In this document: one piece after another, positions 1-10,960 of the stretch
Numbering within the stretch: the stretch's first letter is position 1
Layout: each line of letters starts with the position of its first letter
Source: Doryteuthis pealeii
Taxonomy: Eukaryota > Mollusca > Cephalopoda > Myopsida > Loliginidae
Assembly: GCA_023376005.1 (NCBI GenBank)
Contig: CM042148.1
Span: 74,486,344-74,550,343 of the forward strand
Direction: 5' to 3'
Length of the DNA: 64,000 bases
Translations under genes and position numbers: made by a program
The notes under the pieces: generated by a model
Told to the model about the DNA's origin: nothing
Databases searched by the model: none
Seen by the model: only the letters and a program-made list of their open reading frames with translations

Positions 1-218
1 CCTTCAGCTCGGGAGTGACCGACGGGTTATAGCTGAACAAATACAGTTACACAACAACAAAAAAAATTATAAAGATTTTTATCTCCTGTCATCTATAAAA
101 CATCCATCAATTTCTTCACCCCTTAATACATCCTGATAAAGGTTTAAAGAAACCAAAACGTTTAGGCGTCGATAAATAAATTCATCTTATTTTTGGAACA
201 CTTGTTTTTTCAAATTTC

Positions 219-220
<2 letters not shown>

Positions 221-302
<82 letters not shown>
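221..302. repeat. (TA)n-(TG)n compound microsatellite
   Basis: About 49 bases of alternating A and T run directly into about 32 bases of alternating TG. The flanks on either side (1-220 and 303-640) show no gene or recognised repeat; open frames there are short and without recognisable motifs. Confidence 0.95.
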
Positions 303-303
<1 letters not shown>

Positions 304-779
304 TAATATAGTAAGCTATATTTATGAGTAAATAGTACTCAATATAATGGATAGACCATTTATATTTAACTTAGGGTAGCGTGGACATGAAATCAACGGC
401 GCTTGGTTACTGACATTTTCTCGGTTAAGCGATTTTCAAAACAAGTTCCCTTATTGGAAAATTGCACAGGCGATAAACACGCAAATACACTAAAATTAAA
501 CGGGTTACACGCTTACGCACACATACACACGGATTAAACACAGATTTAGGATTTCTCAGCCCGTATAAATATTTCTCTATCACGAAACAACCAGTACAGC
601 AGAGGGCACAGAATGCAAACACAATCTCCTTCAATCACAAAAAACATCAACACGGACAATGATGACAGCCAAGACATATCAATAAGCATGCCGACATAAA
701 AAACACAGACAAGCTGTTGCAAAAAAAAAACCATACAAACGAGTAGTCGCAAAAAAGTAACAAGGAGATCCAAACTCTA

Positions 780-1091
780 TTGCCCTTATCATATGAAGGT
801 CTTAGAGTCCTGACTATGACGTTAAACTCTATCTGATGGGGAAGTTCCAATTCTGGAGCACTTGGGAATGTGGAGTACCCCTTCATCATCATTGCTCCCG
901 AGTAGTAGTACTTGTTAGGGTCCCATCTATGAGTTAAATAGAAAAAATGAGTTAAGAAATGTGTTTAAAAAATTGAGTTTAAAAAGAAAATCAAGAATGA
1001 ATCAAACAAAAGACTTCGGCATAAAATGATCCAATAAGGGTTGGCATGCCGTAAAATTCAACCAACCAACCGACCAACCAACCAACCAACT
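780..1091 (-). repeat. RepB interspersed repeat, 5' part, minus strand
   Basis: Reverse complement of the RepB family seen at 3075, 6780, 18107 and 25148. Reading on the minus strand it starts with tandem GGTT units, then the signature words TTTTACGGCAT, TATGCCGAAG, AGTACTACTACTC and CCAGAATTGGAACTTC. RepB is about 0.5-0.6 kb with no open frame. Its origin is not known to me; an A/B-box promoter is not obvious. Confidence 0.75.
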
Positions 1092-1462
1092 AACCATAAC
1101 CCATGTATGTTGATATGCCATTAAACAAAGAAAACGAATCAAACTTTACGTCTATTTGTTTTTTGTTTTTTTTTACGGCCGGATCGGAGGTAGGTTAAAA
1201 CACCAATATAGTGAGTGGTACCGTTCCGTCGCCATGTGTCTACTCTTTTCTTTTTTCCTAGTGTGAACTCGATGTCGTCTCTTTGTCTCGTCTATGTCTC
1301 TGGAAATTTCGTTAAAAATTCCCGAAATGCGACCTTAATGTGACCAACTTTTGCATGTTAGTTTAATGTTATTTGGAGTGTCACATGATCAGCACATTTA
1401 CGTTTTGAAGACATTTTCGAATTGATTCTCATATGCAAATCAATTGGGAATTCTTCGTTTGT

Positions 1463-2090
1463 TGGTAATGGAGAAGACGACCAGAAAAATGCCAAACAGA
1501 GGAAATAAAATCAGTTTCAATAAAAGACTCTCGTAGTGAACATTACATTTTTTTTTTTTTACGAGGCTGAATTATTTCCCTTGTGTCCTGTACCGTTTTG
1601 TTTGCGGCTATTGATTACACGACTCTAAAGAGAGACAATGCGTCGATTTTTTTCTCTCGTCGAGAAGAAAATAAATATTAGATTGATGCAAAAAGTTTTT
1701 GTTCTGTTAAAATTTGATATTGGTTGGTTTAAGGCATATCATATTGTTCGGTGATATGCCGAAGTCATTTTGAAAATTTTCGTCTCCAGTACAATATTTA
1801 TTTTCATAATGATCTTTAAAGAGGCAACGATTTCATATTTAGTTGCACTGTCAATGGTTTAAGCGTCAATGTATCAAAGTAATTAAGATAACTTTAAACA
1901 TTGTGTCTACTAGCAAGAATATGCGAGCCCCGGACGTATTTTTAAATTTTAATATAATAAAATATATCAAATTAGAAAGAACAGAGAAGACAACCAGAAA
2001 ATCCCAATCAAGAAAATAAAATCAGTTGAAATAAAAAAAAACTCCCGTAGTGAACATTAATTTTTGTTTACCGGGCGAAATTATTTCTGG
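1463..2090. repeat. Pair of imperfect direct repeats about 115 bp long
   Basis: The segments at about 1463-1578 and 1975-2090 share GAGAAGACRACCAGAAAA, GAAAATAAAATCAGTT, CTCGTAGTGAACATTA-like words and GAATTATTT in the same order, about 512 bp apart. The DNA between them (1580-1975) is unassigned. They may be the ends of a small unclassified element or a local duplication. Confidence 0.6.
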
Positions 2091-2670
2091 GCTGTTTTGG
2101 TCGGATTACCCGACACGAATGGGCAACACCTACACATTTTTGTGCCTACGTTGTGTCAATGTACACCTGCATTTTTCGGATGTCAAAGGTCAGTTCAGTG
2201 CGTTCAAGGGAATATCCTGTTTTGTTTTCAGGCCCCAGTGCATTTCCTTCACTCACAGGCCAGTTATTAGCATCTGGTCATCTAAATGGCACAAGGCAAG
2301 ATATCCCCCAGCATCCCAAGTTGGTTTCCAGACACCAAACATCAAAGAACTGTTAGCCAACTCAACGTCAGGTCAGCAACCGGATTCGAACTTCTCCACG
2401 TAGCAGAGAAGATGAGATAAGTATACAACTATTATTTTTACAATCAACACGTCATCACTCCATTCCGACGCACAAGAGCGTAACTCATGCCCACAAATTA
2501 CATATAACGAACTTGATGTCTATTGCATGTCATGAACAAAGGAAGGCAGAGGTTATAGCTATGATAACTTTAAATGTTATGTCTATTTAAATAAGGCTCG
2601 ACGAGTTCATTTCTTACGACAATAACAGTTATGTATTTGATTACCTCCTCGTTATATAATGTTAGTTTCT

Positions 2671-2702
2671 CTAGAAGAAGAAGAAGAAGAAGAAGAGAAG
2701 AA

Positions 2703-2761
<59 letters not shown>
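2671..2761. repeat. (GAA)n-(GA)n purine tract
   Basis: Tandem GAA units are followed by about 60 bases of GA. The arginine/glutamate-rich frame through it is purely low complexity. The flanking 2100-2670 and 2762-3070 intervals hold nothing recognisable. Confidence 0.95.
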
Positions 2762-2764
<3 letters not shown>

Positions 2765-3074
2765 TGAAATATATTTCTACGTTAAAGTTCACAAGCAGCA
2801 ACTGGTAACTTAAATTAGGTCAAACATTCACTTTCTTAGAAAACTTACAAAATGATTTTAAAGTTTTGTCCGGTCGTATTTATTTATTTATTAAAAAAAA
2901 ATTATTCGCTTTGCTAACTCACTTTTCCCTAATCTCAATTATCTACCCGGAGCTGAATGGGTGACACAACGGGTCACGTTTGTCTAGTACTTTATAAATA
3001 GAATGTTGCTTAACATTGAGCTTAATGATGACTGAATATATAAATTTTGCAGCCATTGGTTCATCGTTTACTAA

Positions 3075-3645
3075 AATGGTTGGTTGGCTGGTTGGTTGGA
3101 TTTTACGGCACATTAAACCTTGGTTATTTTATGCCAAAGACGTTTGTGTTATTTATTATTGTTGGATATTCAGATTTAAAAAATCATTTTTAAGCACATT
3201 TTTAAAACTCATTTTTAAAAATCTATTTAACCACTACTGCTCCAGGTGTGATGGCAATGAAGGGCTACTCCACACTCCCAAGCTCCAGAATTGGAACCTC
3301 ACCACTAGATGCACTTTAACGTCATACGCAGGACACTTAGACCTCCAGTCACCTCCAGGGTTGGGGGGTGCCATTAGACTAACACGGTCGGTACACTCAT
3401 ATAGGTGCTAGGGCTTGACGTGATCAGCTGATTGATTAGAGAGAGCAATTTCGACCGCCGGCGTAGCCCAAATAAAGGTATAAGTGGGATGTTGCAAGTT
3501 ATGGACTGCTCAGCCACTAGGATTCCGTCCTTAAGCCTCACGAGTCACCACCCATGTCTATTTGGGGGATTTTACCCCTCTGGAGAGGTGCAGTCAGCGT
3601 ATTCTCCTGCCCCAGCCAAGCGGAGGACGCATATGTTTTGCTAGA
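3075..3645 (+). repeat. RepB interspersed repeat, near full length
   Basis: Starts with GGTTGGTTGG and TTTTACGGCA, passes through CTCCAGGTGTGATGGCAATG, AGCTCCAGAATTGGAACCTC and TAACGTCATAC, then CATATAGGTGCTAGGGCTTG, and ends near CAGTCAGCGTATTCTCC and CCCCAGCC. The copies at 6780-7285 and 18107-18655 show the same word order, which defines the family. It has no coding capacity and no clear terminal inverted repeat. Confidence 0.8.
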
Positions 3646-3734
3646 GTTATTAAATAAAACTAGTCTTGATTAAAAGAGGAAAGTAAAGTTTAACAATATT
3701 AAAAGATATTTTGAATATTTGGGTTCGTTTCCTT

Positions 3735-3990
3735 GTTTAATGGCATATCAACCTTCGTGAGTTATTCAATACCAAACATCTCGTTGAAGAACAGTAGTGG
3801 TACTACAAAGTTAAAGGTCAAACTGGGGTGTTGCAAGTTATGAACCTCTCAGCCACCAGGATTCCATCCTTAAGCCTCACGAGTTGCCACCCCCAGCCAA
3901 GAGGTAGCTCTATTGGGGGTGTCTTATCTATCTGCAGAGATGTAATCGGCATATTATACAGCTCTAACCGAGAGAGTTATTAGCATAATG
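3735..3990 (+). repeat. RepB, internally deleted copy
   Basis: Begins with GGCATATCAACCTTCGTG and jumps to the 3' part (GTTGCAAGTTATGAACC, TCCTTAAGCCTCACGAG), finishing near TGTAATCGGCATATTATAC. The middle of RepB is missing. 3990-4200 is unassigned. Confidence 0.65.
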
Positions 3991-4204
3991 GCTACTGGGC
4001 TAGTCTAGCAGACTTGTGAGTTCGATTCTCTCTGATGTCCTAGACTTCTGATCTTGTAGAAAACTAAGCTAATTAAATCACTACAACTTTTAATAACCAC
4101 CAACTTGTTATAAAATAAAATTACTTTTTTCTTGGACTTTGAAATAAGTTTTTAATGGGCGTCGCGCGGTGTAATGCTGGGCAAGTTTGATTAATAAATA
4201 AAAA

Positions 4205-4862
4205 AGTCATAGGGTTGGCCTAAAGTCGGTATCAGCCAGACAGCGAGGAGTCTATCCTCTTTTCACTAGCGCTAGACCAAGGAGATTATTTGGTCCCTTA
4301 TAGTATGTGGCCTACCTTTTGATTCTGTTATAGTATGTGGCCTAGCAGGTTTGAATGTGTCCTACCTCAGTAAGAGTATATTTATAGATATAAGTAGTAG
4401 GCAATTTATTGAAACTAATTATTTTTCTAATATATTCAATTTCAAGAAATGCAATTCAGTCATAAGCTGTATATAGTAATAAGAATAATTAAAAAATAAT
4501 TTATCCATAATTTATATGAATCAGAGACCTATTTAATTCTAAAATATTCTAAAATTTTGAAATAGGGTAAGGTTAGGGGTTAGGGTTAGCAGTTATTATT
4601 ATAACTTTATAATATGTTTTTATGGTAGACCACATACATAAGAGAGCCATGATTTCGTAGACCACACTCAAAAGTAGGCCACATACTATAATGGTACCGA
4701 TTATTTTTTAGCGTCTGTGGTGGAGTGCCACATCAATCATCAGCTTCTCACTTTACCGCACGGATCCCAGTGCTACTCATACGATGAGTTGGCGAGGGCC
4801 GTTATCGAACCAGGAACCTTGTGGTTCACAGGCGGACCCACTACCGACCGAGCTAAACCTTA
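4205..4862 (-). mobile_element. tRNA-derived SINE, family A, split by a MITE
   Basis: On the minus strand the head reads as a tRNA-like Pol III promoter: TTTAGCTCGGTCGGTAG (A box) and GGTTCGATAAC (B box), followed by the family body ending in the GCGCTAGTG and TAGACTC words. A 407-bp insertion (4292-4698) with an 8-bp duplication of the SINE sequence GATTATTT interrupts it. Intact relatives are at 9774-10010 and 17160-17395. tRNA-derived SINEs are copied by LINE machinery; this copy is decayed. Confidence 0.8.
4292..4698. mobile_element. Non-autonomous DNA transposon (MITE), 8-bp TSD
   Basis: A 407-bp insertion in a SINE, flanked by the exact 8-bp direct repeat GATTATTT (4284-4291 and 4699-4706). 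The ends are inverted repeats of about 24 bp: GGTCCCTTATAGTATGTGGC on the left, and GGTACCATTATAGTATGTGG when the right end is reverse-complemented. There is no open frame. The interior carries a short telomere-like stretch (GGTTAGGGGTTAGGGTTAG, about 4571-4589). An 8-bp duplication is typical of the hAT, P or Merlin superfamilies; I cannot choose from the termini. Confidence 0.82.
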
Positions 4863-5011
4863 GACTAATAATCCGTTAATAACAAGTTCGAGTCTTATTG
4901 AACGCTTCATACATCAGGCCTTGTGCCAAAAGTAAGCAAAGTTTATTAGATAATTGAAATATATTGTTAATATTAGTTTCTTTTCTTTTCGTATTGATTG
5001 GTTTATAGTTA

Positions 5012-5443
5012 AACACACGTTTTTATTTAAAGGATCATACTTGTAAAATCAATGATTCCCACGCATAGCTCTATTAGATATTAGCTGTGCATTCGTCGTT
5101 ACCCGGGATTTAATAAGTTAAAAATAAATGTCCTATCTATATTCATATATAGATTAATTATGGCGGTGCTGGTCTAATGGTTAGAGTCATAGGAAATGGA
5201 CTCGTCGACCCGAGTTCAATTCCTGGACGAAGCTGTTTGCATTTCCCATAGCGCTAATATCCTTGGGAAAGGTATGAATCCATATATTCTCTCACCAGCT
5301 ATGGGTAAATATTTGGACAGACTGGGCTCTTTAACCTTGGCTAGGTAACCAGTCTAAGAGAAAGAAAACTCTGAATTCAAACCTGCTAAACTCCGCTTAA
5401 GAAATTGACCTTCTGTCACATCCAACTCATGCGGAGGGATTGG

Positions 5444-5474
<31 letters not shown>

Positions 5475-5841
5475 TAAAATCCCTTTTCTATATGTTTGTT
5501 TTATTATCTTATATTCTTAATATATTCTTGTTTTGAAGTTGTTTATTTTCATTATTATTATTATTATTATGTTTGTTTGAATTTTTTCTTTTCTTTATCT
5601 TTTTTTACTCTTTATTATGCATTTCCTTATTTATCTAAACATTTTCAATATTATTTTTAATATATCATTTATTTTTACCCCCATTATATTTGTATTTTTT
5701 TATTGAAAATTAGGCGTGAAAAGTTTTTATATTTAGGGATCTCTTCAATGTAACACACGTTTTTATTTGAAGGATCATACTTGCAAAGTCAATGATTCCC
5801 ACGCAGAGCTCTATTAGATATTAGCTGTGCACTTCGTCGTT
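5012..5841. repeat. Direct repeats of about 89 bp flanking a SINE-bearing segment
   Basis: 5012-5100 and 5752-5841 are near-identical (AACACACGTTTTTATTT, AGGATCATACTTG, CAATGATTCCCACGCA, CTCTATTAGATATTAGCTG). The 650 bp between them contains SINE C and an AT-rich stretch. Either the termini of a small element or a local duplication would explain this. Confidence 0.7.
5162..5471 (+). mobile_element. tRNA-derived SINE, family C, full-length copy
   Basis: The head contains GGTCTAATGGTTAGAGTC (A box) and GAGTTCAATTCCTGG (B box). The body has CTTGGGAAAGGTATGAATCC, GACTGGGCTCTTTAACC and CTTAAGAAATTGACCTT, and it ends in GTCACATCCAACTCATGCGG followed by a (TA)n tail. The same layout recurs at least eight times in the window, on both strands. 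Confidence 0.85.
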
Positions 5842-5979
5842 GCACGGACAAAAATAGGGTGTGGATCTTATTGAACCTTGGCCTTTGCTAGTGTCCACCA
5901 ATTCTTTAATAAAAGGACGTGTGCTCGTTGTTTTACCAATAAATAAACATATATACATACATACATATACACACACGCG

Positions 5980-5980
<1 letters not shown>

Positions 5981-6039
<59 letters not shown>

Positions 6040-6110
6040 GGTGATCAAGTATTTCCTTGATAGGATTTAAATTTAAATAGATTAAATCAAATGTACATAT
6101 AAAGATTTGC

Positions 6111-6166
<56 letters not shown>

Positions 6167-6409
6167 GGTGTATTATGAATAAATAAATGAAGAGATATTT
6201 TAGTTCAGATATAAATTTCTTTGGGATTTTTTGCCTCTTTCAGACTGATTTTTACTAATTTGAAGATTTCCTATCTGGTCTTATTGCTGTGTGATACGTG
6301 AAAATCATAGCAATAAGACCGGATAAGAAATATTCAAATTAATAAAAATCGAAAAGAAGAAGGAAGGTCGAAATAAATTTATATCTGAACTGAGGTATCC
6401 CTTTATTCC

Positions 6410-6456
<47 letters not shown>
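5981..6456. repeat. (TA)n-flanked inverted repeat
   Basis: (TA)n tracts at about 5981-6036, 6113-6164 and 6413-6456. Between the last two lies an inverted repeat, arms 6202-6290 and 6306-6391, sharing TTCAGATATAAATTT and GGTCTTATTGCT. Both outer ends abut (TA)n. The same architecture occurs at 13.2, 17.7, 49.4 and 51.2 kb. It probably represents inverted retroelement 3' ends. Confidence 0.75.
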
Positions 6457-6459
<3 letters not shown>

Positions 6460-6779
6460 TACTTTAATAATGTATTATCATCAACTTTAGTTTGTTAATA
6501 AGAAAATTGAATAAAATTCGAAGCTTTGAAAATTTTGCCCATTGTAATTCTTTCACTCTCGAAAGACAATACGTAAGTACATACGCACCTGCTAGCTACC
6601 TCCCACTCCCATTCCACTGATATGATCGATTACCATACAAACCAACATACATACAACGGACAGAAAATAATCTTTCTTTTTTATATATAGATCCTTCTTT
6701 TTGGTAATTTTTAAAAATTCTGGTAAATACATTCCAATATCTTATTACATATTTTTTTCTAAATAGAAAAATAAGTATT

Positions 6780-7285
6780 GGTTTGGTTTGGTTTGGTTTG
6801 TTTTACGGCATATCAACCTCGGTGGGTCATTTAATGCGACAAAGTTGTGAAATAAATTCATTTTAATGCATAATACATTTTGTTTATCAACTCATGTTTT
6901 TCTATTTAACCCTACCAGGTACTACCACTCCAGGTCAGAGTGGACCAGGGAGCAATGGTGATAACCTTCAACCTGGAACCTCACCATCGGATAGAGTTTA
7001 ACGTCATTCCCAGGACATGTAGACCCTCAGTCACCGCCTTCTAGTACCCATATGATAAAAAGGGTTGGGGCTTGCCATAAGGGCAATAGGGTTGGGAAAA
7101 TCATATAGGTGCTAGGGCTTGCCGTGGAGAATTGCAAGTTATGAACTGCTCATCCACCTGGGCTCTATCCTTAAGCATCACGGGTCGCCACCCACGACCA
7201 ACAAGTGGCCCCATTGGGGGAGTCTTACCCCTCTCAGAGGTGCAGTCGGTGCATTCTAACGCCCCAGCCGACAGGGCGGAATAAG
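6780..7285 (+). repeat. RepB interspersed repeat, near full length
   Basis: Starts with GGTTTGG repeats and TTTTACGGCATATCAACC, continues through AGGTACTACCACTCCAGGTC and ATATAGGTGCTAGGGCTTG, and ends with AGGTGCAGTCGGTGCATTC and CCCCAGCCGACAGGGCG. It is one of the best preserved copies. Confidence 0.8.
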
Positions 7286-7442
7286 TGTTAGATTATAATT
7301 TTGTTTTCTTTCATGATGTATTTGAAATAAAATCAGCACGTGCTTAAGCTTCGCCCATTTCCTGCCTAACTTTTTATGACACCCCCTTTTAACGGCGCTA
7401 TTTTTAGTTCAAGAATAAATCTAATTCGAGTCACCTCGTTGT

Positions 7443-7444
7443 TT

Positions 7445-7496
<52 letters not shown>
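7443..7496. repeat. (CT)n microsatellite
   Basis: Uninterrupted CT dinucleotides. 7500-8160 contains no recognisable gene; its open frames are short and show no known motif. Confidence 0.95.
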
Positions 7497-7498
<2 letters not shown>

Positions 7499-8164
7499 GG
7501 TTGTATTTTCTTATTTCAACACGCTTTATTTATTCATTAAGAAACTTAACAATAAGATCTGAGTTTTTTTTTTACCTTCAAAAATGGAGAAGCAATCTTT
7601 TTGGAGTTCGAAGTGATCATCTGGTAAAGTGTAGACGTAGGCAAAGACTTTTCCTTTATCCAAAACCGTTTCGGATTTTCGAAGGTTTTCCATTTCACGT
7701 CGCAGTTCATTGTGGGGTGTACCTAAAATAAAAGTGTCGGTAAATCTTTATAAGATGATATCGATATGTTCTACAAATGTCAAATAAATTGGGAGTCTCA
7801 AATAATCCTTTTTAGTAAATGTAACTTATGATTTAGGGTTCAGATTCAGTGAAGAAAATAGAAAGGAAAATATTTGGGGAAAATATTTGGGAAGAAAAAT
7901 CTTGTTGGAATGTCACCACCCAAGGCCAACATTCTAGGAACAATTTACAACATGCAACAAAAACTATTTTAATAAGTCCAGTGTAATAAGTAGTAATAAG
8001 TAATTGAGAGTTACTTGCCCTGTTTTAGTATTACCTCCCCTTTGTGTAACTCTTTGATGTTCTGAGAGTATATAAACTCTCAGTAAACTGTAACAGTATT
8101 CTAAGTAGAATAAAGCTTTCTGAAGCTTAACCGTGTTGTGTTCGTTTATTATTACACCCAGTTT

Positions 8165-9000
8165 AACAAAGTTGACAATTGTGAATGAATAATTGTAATT
8201 CAATTGTAAATAATTGTAATTCAATGTGAATAAATAATTGTAATTCAATTGTGTAATTCAATTGTGAATAATAATTGTAATTCAATTGTGAATAATAATT
8301 GTAATTCAATTGTAAATAATTGTAATTCAATTTGTAATGTAAAATTGTAATTAATTGTAATTCAATTGTAATAATTGTAATTCAATTGTGAATAAATAAT
8401 TGTAATTCAATTGTAAATAAATAATTGTAATTCAATTGTAAATAATTGTAATTCAATTGTGAATAATAATTGTAATCCAATTGTAAATAATGTAATAATG
8501 TAATTCAATTGTAAATAAATAATTGTAATTCAATTGTAATAAATAATTGTAATTCAATTGTGAATAAATAATTGTAATTCAATTGTAAATAAATAATTGT
8601 AATTCAATTGTAAATAATTGTAATTCAATTGTAATAATTAATTGTAATTCAATTGTAAATAATAATTGTAATTCAATTGTGAATAAATAATTGTAATTCA
8701 ATTGTAAATAATAATTGTAATTGTAATTCAATTGTGAAATAAATAATTGTAATTCAATTGTAAATAATTGTAATTCAATTGTAAATAATAATTGTAATTC
8801 AATTGTGAATAATAATTGTAATAATTGTAAAATAATAATTGTAATTCAATTGTAATAATTGTAATTCAATTGTGAATAAATAATTGTAATTCAATTGTAA
8901 ATGTAATTCAATTGTAAGTAATTCAATTGTAATAATTGTAATTCAAGTAACAATTGTAATTGTAATTTGTAACAATTGTAAATAGTAATTCAATTGGAGC
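8165..9000. repeat. AT-rich minisatellite of AATTGTAATTCAATTG units
   Basis: About 0.8 kb of irregular tandem repeats built from AATTGTAATTCAATTGTGA plus a variable AATAAATA linker. Unit length varies between about 18 and 27 bp. Each unit has short self-complementary arms (AATTG and CAATT around TAATT), so either strand could fold into serial hairpins. 9001-9475 is unassigned. Confidence 0.92.
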
Positions 9001-9475
9001 CATTTTTATAAACATTAACAGATGATAAATCAGCAAATTAAGGGTCTCCCAAGTTCAGTGGTTAAAGCAGCAGGTTTAACTTATAAAGCTTTCCATTGGT
9101 AAAAATTGCTTATCCTTTTATCGTCTCTCGCTCTGGCAAAAAGATTTTTTTTTTAAGTTGTTTTATTTCGAATGTTTCTACCTGGAAGGAAACATGTTTA
9201 TACTTACTTTACCTACATTCAACTATGTTTGACGTGACATTTTTATAGGTGAGTCATGTGATAACATCAAAAGAAAAAAAAAAGCGAGGATAGGAAATAA
9301 AAGTACAGCCCAACCTTTCAGTTTCAGGTAAACTTAATATTTATTTGTCGTTGGATGATAGATTTATAGGTGTGGCACGACTTCAACATCAAAATAAAAA
9401 GCCAAGTTAAGAAAACCGAAATTGAATGCTATTCTATTTGATGTTATTTTTCCCCCCACAAACATTCATGAAGAA

Positions 9476-9640
9476 ATGTGGCATAATGGTTATCGTCTTA
9501 AGTAATGGACATGACGAGCCGAGTTCAAATCCTGGATGACGCTGATGCCGTTTCACTTTGCGCTAATGCTTTTGGGAAAGGCATAAATCAATTTCTTCTC
9601 TCCCTCACCCCCAACTTCCGGGGAAATAAAATCACTTTTC
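9476..9640 (+). mobile_element. SINE family C, 3'-truncated
   Basis: The tRNA-like head (GCATAATGGTTATCGTC and GAGTTCAAATCCTGG) is followed by the CTTTTGGGAAAGGCATAAAT body word, then divergence. The GACTGGGCTC and GAAATTGACCTT parts of the family are absent. Confidence 0.7.
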
Positions 9641-9773
9641 TCGTTCCGGACATCTAGTAACAAAAGACATTAAAATATCAGACTGGAATGCCAAAGACTT
9701 TTCCATTATGGACATAAAAGAATAACCGAGGCAGTTGTGATAAAAAGCTAGTAAATAAGTAGTAAAGTAGACA

Positions 9774-10010
9774 GAGTGGCCTATTGTCGGTATCAACCAG
9801 ACGGCGAGGGAGTCTATCTCCTTTTCGCTAGCACTAGACCAGTGAGATTGTTTCTGCATCTGAGGTGGAGCGCCATACCTACCATCAGCTCCCCACTTTA
9901 CCGCACAGATCCAAGCCGCGCTATTCATACACTGAGTTGGCGAGGGCCGGTATTGGACCCAGAACATTGTGGTTCTGAACCGGATGCTCTACCGACCGAG
10001 CTAAACCGTA
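9774..10010 (-). mobile_element. SINE family A, near full length
   Basis: Minus-strand head GGTTTAGCTCGGTCGGTAG (A box), then a somewhat diverged B-box region, then the body words GGAGCTGATGGTAGGTATGG, CTAGTGCTAGCG and GAAAAGGAGATAGACTCC. It is a useful reference copy for reconstructing the interrupted copies at 4.2 and 12.0 kb. Confidence 0.82.
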
Positions 10011-10571
10011 ATCTTAAAAAAAAATACAAGAAAATACAAGATAAAAATTAGAATTACCTTTCTTTGGTAGTAAACAATTAGGGGCTGAAACAGATGATGC
10101 TGAATTGTGCGTCACCTGACGCACGAAACTTCCGACTTCTTTCTTCACAAAGACATTGATCAGCTTTCTTACTCCAGGCAAAAGACACACAAGATTCTGG
10201 GCTAAATCAACCAATTTAACTTGGCCTGATTCAATCCAGACTTTGAATAAGATGATCACAAACACGGCGAAAACAGTGTGCTCGATATATTCTAGTAGCA
10301 ACCACATTTTACAAATGATAAACAAAGGACAAGTCTGTTCTCATTGCCTCAGCTTAGAGATTAGCAATGCTTTATCCTACTTTTTTGTTATCTTTGTCAA
10401 GGAGTTGTTAAACCTAATTCGAGCGTATTTATAGTTGGTAGAAATACCTGAATAGCGTACTCATCCTTTCGGCGGGACTTAGAATGCACTAACAGTAGAC
10501 CCTGCATAGGGAAAAAAAGTCCATCTCTAAAAAAGAAGGGCGTCTTTGATATATTTTACTAACATCTTCAC

Positions 10572-10960
10572 ACGAGAAGGATGGTTTGGTTTGGTTTGAT
10601 TTCTTTGTTTGATACAAATGTAGAATAGCGCGCAAGAGATAATATTAGAATCGCATTTTACGTATTAATAGCATTAGATTACGGAAACGCTCGAAGAAGC
10701 CTAACCCTATCTCTAAGTCTAACACTGACTCTAACACTAACCCTAAGCCTAAAACTAATCCTAACTCTTACTCAGACCCTAATCCTATGGTCTCAAAGGT
10801 TTCGGGTATTTCCGTGAAATGTAATAAAATATAATACTTTTTATACGCAATCTAATGATATTATCTCTTGCGTGTTATTCTGCATTAGTAGCCTTTGTTT
10901 AATAGCATACACAACTTTTGTGGGTTATTTAATGCCGAAACAATCTTGTAGAAGAACAGC
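10572..10960 (+). repeat. RepB 5' part split by a MITE
   Basis: GGTTTGGTTTGATTT (10584-10602) and ATAGCATACACAACTTTTG, GGGTTATTTAATGCCGAAAC (from 10901) are consecutive RepB words, separated by the 282-bp insertion at 10611-10892. Confidence 0.7.
10611..10892. mobile_element. Non-autonomous DNA transposon (MITE), 8-bp TSD, telomere-like core
   Basis: A 282-bp insertion in RepB, flanked by the exact 8-bp repeat CTTTGTTT (10603-10610 and 10893-10900). Terminal inverted repeats: left GATACAAATGTAGAATA, right end reverse-complemented GCTACTAATGCAGAATA, continuing as CGCAAGAGATAATAT. The centre (about 10699-10790) is a run of degenerate CCTAAC hexamers resembling the animal telomere repeat. There is no open frame. 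Superfamily undetermined; the 8-bp TSD suits hAT-like elements. Confidence 0.8.

Noticed and set aside
4560..4590. True telomere
   Set aside because: Only about three imperfect hexamers, lying inside a transposon.
4205..10010. Possible functional tRNA genes at the SINE heads
   Set aside because: A and B boxes exist, but the cloverleaf arms and 3' acceptor do not pair and the SINE body continues downstream.
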